Assembly (NCBI GenBank): GCA_001724265.1
Contig: MEDY01000054.1
Location: 124,001-188,000, forward strand
Direction: 5' to 3'
DNA from: Rhizaria sp. SCN 62-66
Taxonomy: Eukaryota > Rhizaria, unplaced
DNA length: 64,000 bases
Part shown: positions 26,753 to 35,630 of the stretch, piece by piece
Layout of the letters: every line of letters begins with the position of its first letter
How positions within the stretch are numbered: position 1 is the stretch's first letter
Program-made: the position numbers and the translations under genes
Notes under the pieces: generated by a model
What the model saw: only the letters and a program-made list of their open reading frames with translations
Database searches by the model: none
Told to the model about the DNA's origin: nothing

Positions 26753-29193
26753 GGGAGGGTGAGACGCTGAGCGACTTGCAGCGTTTCGCGCTCACGACTG
26801 TGGCCAGCGTCGCGTTCCTCGACTTGCCCCTGCTGCTGACTCGCGTGCTCGCCGCGCTGGCGCACAAGCTCCCGGCGGCCGCCTTTGTGGGCGCCATTGC
26901 GCCGACGCCGAACCTCACCGGTATCGACGCGCCTGTCGAGATCGCGGCCTCCTCCGCTGCGACGGCCGCGGGCGCAGCGCGCTGGCTGGCGCCTGTCCTT
27001 GAGTCCGCGCTCGTTGCCGCGCACGCGCACTCCGCGCGCGCAGGGCTCCGCCGCCGTCGCGCCGCAGCCGCGTTTGTAGCTGCGTTCGGGACCGTGCAGG
27101 GCGTGGCCGACACTGACGCAGCGTTCTCCGCGCTGGGCGTGCCGCGCGCGCCCGCCGACGCCGCCGCGAGCACGCTGGCGCTGCCGCCGACTCTGGCGCA
27201 CGTGTCCGCCGCGCACGGCGCCGCGCCCGCGCCCGACTGTCTGCTCACGCTGTTGCCGCTGGGCGTCGTGGCCGCGCTCGCGCCGTTCGGCCTGGTCGTC
27301 GCGCACAGCGGCTCCACTCAGCAGCATCAACACGCGCACGCAGCGCACGGCGCCAGACCCGCCGCCGCCGCCGCCGCCGCGAGGTCTGTGAGCGTGCGGC
27401 CCTTCACGGCGCTGCTGGGTGACGAGGCCGGCGCGCAGCGGCTGCCGCTGCTGCAGGCTGCGCTCGCCGCGCTCGCCGGCGCCGCGGGCCAGGCCGCCGC
27501 CGTGGGCGCCACGGACGCCATTGTGGCCGGCGCCGCGCTGGACAACGCCACCGACGCGGCCGCCTTGCGCCTGGCCGCGGCCGCCGGCCGCCGCGGCGGC
27601 GCTGACGCGGAGGCCGCCGACGACGCCGTGGTCATAGCCGCCGCGGGCGCCGTGCGCGCCGTGAGCGTGGACGCGCTGGCCGCGGCGTCCGGCCTGCGCA
27701 CTGCTGACGTCGGCTTCACTCTGCTCGAGGCCGCGCTGGCGCCCGTGCACGCCGCCATCGGGCGCGCCGCGCTCGCGCTGCCGCTGTGCACGGACCCCGC
27801 CGTGGCGGCGCTGGGGCAGCTGCAGAAGCAGCAGCAGCAGCAGCAGCAGCAGCCCGTGGTGGGCGGCGGCGTGCCCGTTATCGCGGAGCTGCCCGTGTGG
27901 CCGCAGCGCGCGGGCGCGGGCAGCGTCGCCGTGCTCTGGCCGCCGCAGCCGCCCACGGCGAGCGCGGGCCGCGAGCTGCTCTGCCTGTTCTCCGGCGGCG
28001 CGCCCGTGCTGCCAACCGCCGCGCTCGCGACGACGCACGATCCCGCCGTCGCCGCACTCGCCGTGCCCACGCAGATCCGTCGGGTCGCTGCGGGCGCCGC
28101 CGCCGCCGCCGCCATCGCGCTCGCGGCCGCTGCGACGCCCGCGGACGGGTCGGCTCTGGTGGCGCTGGCGATGGCGTGGCACGATGTCCTGGCCGTCGCC
28201 GCGGCGTTCGCGACCTTCTCAGCCGTCATCTCGCTCGCCGCGCCGCCCGCGGACGCCCGCGCCGCCGCGCCTAACGCGCGCACGCCGCTACTGCCCCATG
28301 TCGCGCTTGCGCGCGTGGCGACGGCGTCCGCGGGCGCGGTGGCTGCGGCTGCGGCGCCGCTGCTGCGCGAGATGCGGCGGCTGCACGATGCGCGCGCGGA
28401 GGGCTCGCTCTTCTCGCTGATTCGCCGCGGCCTGGGGCTGGCCGAGCCGGTGTATCCGCAGCAGCTGCGCTTTGTCGCCGGCGCCGCCATCACGGCCGAG
28501 GCCGCGGTCTCCGCCGCGGAGGCCGCCGCGAGCACGCTCGTGCGCCTCGGCTTGGGCGGCGCCGCGCTCGCCGCCGCCGCACCCGCGCTCTGGGAGCTCC
28601 CGGGCGTCGCACCCGTCGCGGACCTTTCTGTGGCGGCCGCCGAGTCTGGCGCGGGCGGGTCGCCGTACACAGGCCGCGGCCGGAGCGCTCCTCCCGCGGC
28701 GCCGCCGCGGCTCGACTTTAGGATGGAGAAGTACCAGAACGGCGAGAAGCTCGGCCGCGCCTGGCACAGCTCTTACGGCAGCGCGATCGTTGCTTTCGGG
28801 CCTTGGGCGCTCGACGCCGCGGCCGCCACGCGCGCCGCCGCGGTGATCGCGCTGGCGGGTCCGGCGCTCGCGCGCGCGTCGCTGCGGCTGTCGCACCGGG
28901 CCCCCGCCGGCGCCGCCCCGGTCGCCGCGGCGGGCGCGGCGCGGCGCGGACAGTACGGCTCTATCGCCGAGTCCGCGGCCGCCGCGTCGCTGTCGGCGGC
29001 CGACTACGCCAACTACAGCGCCGTCGGCGGCAACGCGGCCGACCCGGGCCGCCGCGGCGCGGTGCTGGTGCCCGCGCTCAGCGGCGCGCCGGTCGAGACC
29101 GAGATGGCCGCCGCCGCGCTCGCGCTCGCGCGCGCAGCCGTCGCCGAGGCCATCGCGGGGCTCGCCACGGCGCTGCCGCGCGGATGGGTCTAA
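3955..29193 (+). CDS. Giant Ala-rich protein, one in-frame TAG
   Basis: One plus-strand frame runs 25.2 kb from ATG 3955 (MEISRPSAKSKQKK, basic) to TAA 29191-29193. It is broken only by TAG at 12289-12291: 2,778 codons lie before it and about 5,634 after, all in the same frame and with no AT-rich gap. If the TAG is read, the product is about 8,412 residues with no intron. The protein is dominated by Ala, with acidic patches, Gln runs (near 26720 and 27820) and Ser/Asp stretches; long hydrophobic Ala/Leu segments suggest repeated helices. I recognise no catalytic domain. Four PPxY motifs occur at residues about 242, 861, 1394 and 4814 and could bind WW domains. The C-terminal 150 residues contain a more ordered block (LDFRMEKYQNGEKLGRAWHS). 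After the TAG the next in-frame ATG is at 12382, so a second independent gene is possible but would have no promoter space. Alternatives are two genes, a nonsense allele, or an assembly error. Confidence 0.6.
12289..12291 (+). other. In-frame TAG inside the giant coding region
   Basis: The codon sits between GAG-GCC and CAC-AGC-GCG. Reading frame, GC-rich composition and Ala-rich amino acid pattern are the same on both sides, and the downstream part lacks an ATG for 90 nt. It is therefore more likely a read-through or sense codon, or a single nonsense change, than a normal gene end. Confidence 0.7.
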
Positions 29194-29691
29194 GAAAACG
29201 CATGCAGACGCGTTCTCATGCAATCATGTATTATTTTAACAGAACAGAAAGGACATCTAAATTATTAGCGTGTGTATTCCTCGCGATAGAACTGTGAGTT
29301 CAAAGTGTGCGTTGTGTATTGAGGTCGTTTGACATGCAGCAACAGTACGCGTCCGCATGTACGGAGCCCCGACGCAGAACGTTGAGGCTGGCCAGGGATC
29401 GTCTCTGGCAACCCAATTGCACCAGCAAACAAGACCAAACTGAAACAGAGAAATAGCCAAAACCAAAAAGAAAAAAATGAATATGTAAAGGAGTGTGTAG
29501 AATATGTAACGACAGCTAAAACCTGCTCAAAGAAATAACAATGTTATTCTTAAAAGATTTTTACGACCAACAATGCAAGTACGGAAATGTTTTTGTCACC
29601 AAATAAACATGATTTAAATATCAACAATCAAGAACAGAGAACAGACATGGTACGATACCATCTTGCGTGTTCAGTGTTCAGTGAGCAGCGC
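29194..29691. other. Convergent 3' spacer
   Basis: About 500 bp of AT-rich DNA lies between the TAA of the giant gene and the TGA of the converging minus-strand gene. It should hold both 3' UTRs and polyadenylation sites; an AATAAA-like string occurs near 29600. I see no gene in it. Confidence 0.5.
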
Positions 29692-31971
29692 TCAACGCAC
29701 GGACGCGGCCGCTGGCTGCACCGGTGGGGAGCCCGCGGACGCGACCGGCGCCCCGGGGGTGGCGCTCGGATCCGGAGAGGCGACCGTCGCATGCGCACCA
29801 GACGCACCAGACGCAGCAGCTGCCGCAGCAACAGCAGCAGCAGCAGCAGGCGTACTAGTCGCCTTGCCGGGAGCGGTGGCAGTGGCAGCGGAGCTCGGCT
29901 TGGCAGCCTCTGCCTCATTGCTCCCCGCACCGGCGGCACCAGCAGCACCAGCAACGCTCGCACTCGCGCTGCCGCCTGTCTTGGCGCTGCCGCCTGTCTT
30001 GGCGCTGCCGCCTGTCTTGGCGCTGGCGCCTGTCTTGGCGCTGGCGCCGACGTTGAGCGACAGCCCCGCGATCGGCACCGCATCTGCGCCCGCGCTCACG
30101 CTCGCAGCCTGCGCCGTCGGTTGCGCGCTACCCTGCGCCTGCGCCTGGGTCTGCGCAGCGGTGGCGGCGGCGGCGGCCTGACTGGCGGCCTGACTGGCGG
30201 CCAGACTGGCGGCCTGGCCCGGGGAGACCAGCGTCACGGGAATGACCACGCCCGCGACGGCCCAGGTCCACGAGTGGTCGCCGTCCTCCTCAGGCTCCTC
30301 CGCCTTGCCGCCGCGCCGCCCCCAGCCCAGTCCCAGCCCCCACCCGCCGCCGCCGGCCGCCTTGGCCTTACCCCCCGCAGCGGCGGCCGCAGCGGCCTCG
30401 GCGGCGGCGGCGGCGGCGTCCGCGGCGGCCTTGGCGGGAGTCCGCAGCCGCACGCAGCCGGGTGCGCCGTGGGTCCCTGCCTTGCAGCAGTCCCAGGCGC
30501 CCGAGCCCAGCGCGGCGGCGTCGGCGTCGGGGATCCACTTGAGCTGCCCCGCCGCGTCGGCCAGCCGCTTCGCCTTCTCGCTGCGCAGGTTCGCCTTGAG
30601 CTCGGCGGGCAGGTTCGCGAACTCCTTGCCGTTAGCGTCGAGCACCCACGCGCCCCGGTGCCGTTGGCACTGCAGCGGCGCGCCGGAGGCCGACGCGGCG
30701 GCGCTCGCGGCGGCAGGCGCCGTTGCAGTCGCCGCAGTCGCCGTCGCCGTCGCTGGCGCTGGCGCTGGCGCCGCGGTCGCCGCACCAACCGCGGGCGGCG
30801 GCAGAGCGGGCGTGACCGGCAGCGCCGCGTCAACCGTGATCACAGCCTCCGGACAGGTGCTGTTGCTGTTGCTGTTGAAGCTGTTGTTCATGGCGTCGAC
30901 GGCGGCGGCGACCTCGGCGGCAAGCGCGGGCGGCAGCGCGGCGGCCACGGCGGTGGCGTCAAGCCTCAGCGCGCCCGAGGCGAGCGCGCGGTGCAGCGGC
31001 CACGTCGCGGCGCAGGTGGCGCACCGCAGCGGCGGCGCCACGGCCCGCAGAAGCGCCAGCTCCGCCACCGCGGCCGCGCCCAGCGGCGCGCTCCCGCTCG
31101 CAGTGCCGGCTGCAGTCGCCACGGTGGCTGCGGGGGCCTGCACCGCTGCTGGGGAGGGCTGGGACGTGTTGGAGTGGCCGGCAGCGGCGGCAGCGGCGGC
31201 CGCTGCGACCGCGGCGGCGGCGGCGGCGACGTCCCCCGGCGGCGGCAGCCCCTCGAGCGCGCGCGCGAGGAGGTAAAACACGCCGCGGTAGAACGAGTCG
31301 TGCGCCTCCGTCAACGCGCGTGCAGCGGCCGCTGGCACGGCGGCGTTCGCGGCGGCGGCCGCCGCAGAAGCAGTCGCGGCGGTGGCAGCCGTCGCCTTGG
31401 CGGCAGCGGCAGCGGCAGCATTGGTTGGCGCGGCGGCGTCCGTCGCGCCATTCTTAACCGTCTTCAACGCCGCGTTCGCGGCGGCAGCAGCGGTCGCGGC
31501 GGTCGCGGCCGTGGCGGCGGCGGCGGCGGCAGCAGCCTTGGCCTCCGCCTCTGCCTCGGCCGCCTTGCTGGCGGCGGCGGCGCGAGCCCAACGAGCAATG
31601 TGCGGGCACAGGCGCTCAACCAGCGCGACGTGGTCCGCGTGCGCGCCGTGGGGACGGAAGTCTAGCCGCGCGGCGTCGGGCGCGGTGGCCGCCACGAGCA
31701 CCTCGGACGGGGACAGCGCAGTCAGCACTGCGCGCCACACCAGCAGCGTGTAGTACAGGTGCTGCTGCTGCTGCTGCTGCTGGGACTGGGACTGCGCCGC
31801 GCCGCCGGCAACGCCGCTGCTGTCCGTCGAGAGCGGGCCCGGCACCAGCGACAGCGGCGACTGCTGCTGTGAAGCGCCTGACAAGCCTGTGGAGGCGGCG
31901 GCAGAGGCGGCGGAAGGGGCGACGGGGGACGCGGGCGGGGAGCCCACCTCGGCGCTCACCTGCTGGCCCAT
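29692..31971 (-). CDS. Putative N-myristoylated Cys/His (zinc-binding?) Ala-rich protein
   Basis: This is a single exon of 759 aa with TGA stop. The ATG at 31971 is chosen because it gives MGQQVS, a good N-myristoylation signal (Gly2, Ser6), and because upstream DNA turns AT-rich; the frame itself stays open to 32127. After a Gln run comes a block at about residues 75-125 (YYTLLVWRAVLTALSPSEV) and then long Ala tracts. Two Cys-containing parts may bind metal: LRCATCAATWPLHR near residue 315, and CQRHRGAWV near 433 followed by AWDCCKAGTHGAPGC near 487. The spacing of the last two (CxxHxG ... WxCC ... GC) resembles zinc sites in CHORD-type domains; this is inference from pattern only. The C-terminal part carries an 18-bp tandem repeat encoding SAKTGG units. 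The gene is divergent from RPB8. Its function is unknown, with membrane anchoring likely if myristoylated. Confidence 0.65.
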   Translation of the reverse strand: MGQQVSAEVGSPPASPVAPSAASAAASTGLSGASQQQSPLSLVPGPLSTDSSGVAGGAAQSQSQQQQQQQHLYYTLLVWRAVLTALSPSEVLVAATAPDAARLDFRPHGAHADHVALVERLCPHIARWARAAAASKAAEAEAEAKAAAAAAAATAATAATAAAAANAALKTVKNGATDAAAPTNAAAAAAAKATAATAATASAAAAAANAAVPAAAARALTEAHDSFYRGVFYLLARALEGLPPPGDVAAAAAAVAAAAAAAAAGHSNTSQPSPAAVQAPAATVATAAGTASGSAPLGAAAVAELALLRAVAPPLRCATCAATWPLHRALASGALRLDATAVAAALPPALAAEVAAAVDAMNNSFNSNSNSTCPEAVITVDAALPVTPALPPPAVGAATAAPAPAPATATATAATATAPAAASAAASASGAPLQCQRHRGAWVLDANGKEFANLPAELKANLRSEKAKRLADAAGQLKWIPDADAAALGSGAWDCCKAGTHGAPGCVRLRTPAKAAADAAAAAAEAAAAAAAGGKAKAAGGGGWGLGLGWGRRGGKAEEPEEDGDHSWTWAVAGVVIPVTLVSPGQAASLAASQAASQAAAAATAAQTQAQAQGSAQPTAQAASVSAGADAVPIAGLSLNVGASAKTGASAKTGGSAKTGGSAKTGGSASASVAGAAGAAGAGSNEAEAAKPSSAATATAPGKATSTPAAAAAVAAAAAASGASGAHATVASPDPSATPGAPVASAGSPPVQPAAASVR
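29966..30049. repeat. 18-bp coding minisatellite, about 4.6 copies
   Basis: The unit GCGCTGCCGCCTGTCTTG (plus strand) repeats in tandem, the later copies having GGCGCC for GCCGCC. On the minus strand it encodes SAKTGG/SAKTGA hexapeptides. A second, shorter 12-bp repeat encoding Ala-Ser-Gln-Ala lies at about 30178-30215. Confidence 0.85.
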
Positions 31972-32572
31972 AACAATATCGCGGTGGAAAACCGGCGCGC
32001 GGGAACTAAAGAGCGCGGTGCTCGGGGTGACTAGTGGAGGAGTGAAAAGACTGTGGCACAGATAGAAGTAAAGTGGGTATGGTCGAGGTGATGTGAGCAA
32101 GGAGTCGGCACACGGGAAGCAGCGCACAGACGCTTGTAGAGAAGATATTGCAAAATATATCTCAAAAACATATATTTATCTCTCGCTTCTTTCACATAAT
32201 TTGACTGCAGAGCAAATGACGGCCCTCTCAAAGACATCTCGCCTCTGAACGATTGTGCTGATTCATCCTCATCGTTCGATCGAATCGATCGTCGTGGGCG
32301 ACCCACGGTTCGCAAAAAGTCGTATTCTTTTTTTTGTGGTGCTGAACTGTTGCGAGCCGCAAAAATGGGTGTCGCTCATATACGATCCATACAATTGCGT
32401 CCACAACGTGTGCTCTTTATTGTCTGTATGGTTTTGTTGTGTATATTTTAATAGTTAGTCTTCCGGTGCTGCTTGCGTGGCGCTGTGAAGGCCGCCGCGC
32501 TGAACGGCTTGCCGCTCTCGCTCTCGGAACCAACTCTCACCGCCGCTCTCTCCCTTCTTTCCCTGTGCTCAG
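31972..32572. promoter_or_regulatory. Divergent promoter region with a CGATCG dyad
   Basis: A 601-bp interval separates the start codons of the myristoylated-type gene (-) and RPB8 (+). Near its centre, 32277-32291 reads CGATCG-AAT-CGATCG, two copies of a self-complementary hexamer 3 bp apart. It could be a binding site shared by the two promoters, but nothing in the sequence proves function. Confidence 0.3.
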
Positions 32573-33221
32573 ATGGCGACTCCTCTTCTCCAGGATACGT
32601 TCCAGATTCACGGCATCGACAAGGATGGCAAGAGCTTTGCTCGTGGTACGTCCATCTTCCTCCCCTGATGCTCTCTTCTTGATCTCGTTCGAAGCCGGCT
32701 TCCGCCCTACCGAGCTTTTCTCTTCTCTCCTGTCTGCTCTGCAAGCCTGCTGTTGTTGACCCAGCGCTTACTATTGCCTTCTATCTTTCATTCTCTCTCT
32801 TATGTTTGCTTTTGTCCCGCTTGTGCGCTTGCCTCTTCTGTCTGCAGTGTCGCGCATGGTGTGCCGTGGTGAGAACTTCGACACACAGATGGTGTGCGAC
32901 TACAACTGCGAGATCTACCCGCTCAAGGAAGAGGGCCGGCTCGAGGTGCTCATGACGTCCTCGCTCGCCGACGACGGCCGCGTCGACAGCGAGTACAACC
33001 CGCAGCTGCAGTCGAAGCTGCTGGACGACTACGAGTACGTGATGCACGGCAAGGTCTTTAAGGTCAAGCACCCCGAGAAGGCCAATGCCGACCTCGAGGT
33101 CTTCATCTCCTATGGCGGGCTCCTCATGTCGCTTAAGGGCAAGCCGCAGACGCTGGACCGCATCGAGCTTGACTCCAAGGTCTACCTTCTCATGCGCCGT
33201 GTCAAGGACGCCGCCTTCTGA
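32573..33221 (+). CDS. RPB8: RNA polymerase I/II/III subunit RPABC3 (RPB8)
   Basis: RPB8 is a small OB-fold subunit shared by nuclear RNA polymerases I, II and III. There are two exons, 32573-32645 and 32848-33221, separated by a 202-nt phase-1 intron (donor GTACGT, acceptor TGCAG). The product is 148 aa, matching the family's usual 145-150. Diagnostic stretches are the N-terminal LLQDTFQIHGIDKDGKSFAR, then VSRMVC, CEIYPL, the YEYVMHGKVFKV strand, the SYGGLLMSLKG block and the C-terminal VYLLMRRV. The start gives the canonical short N-terminus and is preceded by pyrimidine-rich DNA. The stop is TGA. It converges with the glutaredoxin gene. Confidence 0.96.
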
Positions 33222-34078
33222 GCCACTCAACCTCCCCGTCGGCTGTGACGTGAATGCGAGTGTGTCTCTCAACCAGCAGGCGCGTTGAGCGATTGCGAGC
33301 TGTGTGACAGGAGGACTCGCGCGTGTATGGCGGCGCGATGTGATAGCAACCAGCTGGAGCCGCTGTCGGCTGATGAGATGCTGTGGACTGAGCTGCCGAC
33401 ACTTGATTGACAGTCAGGTTGGACAATCATGACACAGGGCGCCGTGCGCCGTGCTCGATGCGATGGCACCGGCTGGCGTGCGATCTCGGGTCACGGGCCG
33501 GGCCCGCGCAGCCCTCCCAGTGAGCCAGTCAGCCAGCCAGTCAGCCAACCACCTAGCCTCAGTCAAGCGAGTCAGCCTCATGCTCTCGCTGTCGCCGTCT
33601 CGCTGTCCTGTCTCAACACTCGCGCCTGTGTACCTACTACTACAAAAACGCAACAAACGATATTATTATTAAGAATAAAACAATATTCACTCTCTCAAGT
33701 ATAAACAGTGCACTCTGACATCCTGCTCAAACTAGTGTTGTTTATTCTCTTAAGCTTTTTTTAGCTATAAGCTTAGGATGAATGGGTGGATCACAACCTA
33801 TCGATCACGACTGCAAGTAAAACACAGCACTGATGTGGGTACAAGTATCAGCTGGCTCACAGTAACAAAACGACCCATTCACTCGCTCACTCAATCATTC
33901 AGGCTCACGTACCATGCCCATATTAAGCTGATCTCTCTCACGTATGCAGATACAGACGCACACCAGTCTCGGCTCACATCACATGTGACTCGACTCAGCC
34001 TCAGACTCAACTCGGCTCGGACAACTCGCTTGGTCGCAGTCACATTTGCCTCTGAATTTGCCTCGACGCTCGGGCCAC
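33222..34078. other. Convergent spacer RPB8 / glutaredoxin
   Basis: This 857-bp gene-free interval holds both 3' UTRs. Its left part has short CAGCCAGT-type repeats (about 33520-33550), and an AATAAA is at 33674-33679. Near 33752-33776 a 7-bp inverted repeat (TAAGCTT/AAGCTTA) flanks a T-rich centre. I see no gene. Confidence 0.45.
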
Positions 34079-34819
34079 TCAGACGCGCGCGCTCTCAGGG
34101 ACGGAATCGAGCAGCTCGCCCGCCGCGGCGAGCTCCTTGACGACGTCAAGCCCGCCCAGCAGCTCGCCCTCGGCGTAGAGCTGCGGGTACGTCGGCCAGT
34201 TGGACAGCTTCTTGAGCCCCTCGCGCACGCGCTGGTCGCTCAGGATGTCGAAAGAGCCGAACTTGACGCCCGCGCCGTTGAGCAGCTCGACGATCTGGCG
34301 CGAGAAGCCGCAGCGCGGGGCCTCGGGCGCGCCCTTCATGAACAGCATCACGGGCGCCTGCGTCGTCAGCGCACGCAGGGCCGCCTCGGACAGCTCGGCG
34401 GGCTCCGCAGCGGCAGCAGCAGCAGCAGCAGCAGGGGCGGCAGCGCCAGCGGTCGCGGTGACGGCGGCAGCGGGGGTGGCGGCGGCCGTGGCGGCGGCGG
34501 CGGCGACCATGGCGACCGTCTCGGCGGGGTTGAAGCCGGCGACGCAGCCGAGCATCTTGCCGTGCGCGAAGGCCGTGACGGATGGCATCGCGGTAAGGCC
34601 GACGGCGCCGCATACCTCGGCCGCGCCGGCCACGTCAGCGTCGACCGCGTAGAAGCGCGCCGAGGGGAAGTCGGGAGCCAGCTCGGCGAGCACTTCCTTG
34701 ATCGCGACAGAGGGTTCGTTCCACGACGTCCAGTTGAAGAAGACGCACAGAGTGGACGGGTTGGCCTTGATGAAGGCCTGGATCTCGGGCAGAGAGTTGC
34801 CGGGAACGATGTTGCTCAT
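34079..34819 (-). CDS. GLRX3: PICOT-type monothiol glutaredoxin (Grx3/4 family)
   Basis: The protein has a thioredoxin-like domain (residues 1-105), an Ala-rich linker (106-140) and one monothiol glutaredoxin domain (141-246). Family members bind a [2Fe-2S] cluster with glutathione and distribute iron and iron-sulfur clusters in the cytosol and nucleus. The Grx domain is intact: CGFS at 170-173, WPTYPQLY at 208-215 and GGLD at 222-225 for glutathione binding. In the thioredoxin domain the active-site region reads WNEPS (33-37): the usual cysteine is replaced by Ser, so it cannot act as a thiol redox site, while the cis-Pro (Pro79) is kept. Human PICOT has two Grx domains; this one has a single copy, like yeast Grx3/4. 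The start at 34819 gives a standard N-terminus; upstream is AT-rich. The stop is TGA. Confidence 0.93.
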   Translation of the reverse strand: MSNIVPGNSLPEIQAFIKANPSTLCVFFNWTSWNEPSVAIKEVLAELAPDFPSARFYAVDADVAGAAEVCGAVGLTAMPSVTAFAHGKMLGCVAGFNPAETVAMVAAAAATAAATPAAAVTATAGAAAPAAAAAAAAAEPAELSEAALRALTTQAPVMLFMKGAPEAPRCGFSRQIVELLNGAGVKFGSFDILSDQRVREGLKKLSNWPTYPQLYAEGELLGGLDVVKELAAAGELLDSVPESARV

Positions 34820-35630
34820 GGCCAAACGAGGGGGTGCTGTAGAGCAACAAAAAAGGGGATATACAGTGTCAAATATAAGGAGAATTAGAAAAGAATAGTA
34901 TATACTCTCATTAAAACAGCTGTAGTCGTGGTAACGGTCAACGTAATGCATGATAGTCTCTTCCATCCAAAGCCCGAGAGAAGGCGTGCTCGACACCTAG
35001 GAGTACAGATGAAGCAAGTCAGATGATGCAAGTCTTGTTTTCTAACCATGTGGTCCAACCCGGATCATTGGCGGCTAGTCGCTCTGACGACGTGTCGCCG
35101 CCAATCCTGCATTGATAGTCTTTCGAGTTCTGTTTTGGAATGTTCATGTACTTTTCTGTGTTATTCATTGACTAAGGTTTCGATGCTGAGTGTATCTCTC
35201 GATATCTGCGACTTCCGAACTCGGTACTCCTTGCTCACCCGGTCCCTGTCTTGGTGACACGATCCCCCTTTTATGTTGTCTTGCCCCCACGCTCGCCTCT
35301 ATAGCACCACCCTACCTCGTTTTACCACAACGCGCGTGTGTTCACAGCAGCTCGCCGTGCGTTTTACGCTTCAACGTGTTTTCCTCCTTCCCCAGCCCCT
35401 TGTGCAAAGCTCCCCACAGACCCCTCCTGATCTTAGGATCCCGTCACACACGCTCTCGCTCCCTCGCGCGTCTGCACAGACCGCGCGCGCTCTCTGTTTT
35501 GCTCCAGAGCGTAGAGTCAGCGTCTAGCACTTGCGCCGCCGACCCACAGCAACCTCCAGAATTCGCAGTAAAACACAGCGCAAGGCACGCTCAACTGTAA
35601 CGCGCCCTCGTAAGCCGACCGCAACACAGC
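34820..35630. promoter_or_regulatory. Divergent promoter region (glutaredoxin / membrane protein)
   Basis: This 811-bp spacer lies between two divergent start codons. It is AT-rich next to the glutaredoxin gene and pyrimidine-rich (CTCGCTCCCTCGCGCG-like) over the last 200 bp before the plus-strand gene. No specific element is identifiable. Confidence 0.4.

Noticed and set aside
12337-29193. An independent second gene after the TAG
   Set aside because: There is no room for a promoter, no AT-rich break, and the first in-frame ATG is at 12382. It is kept as an alternative but not annotated separately.
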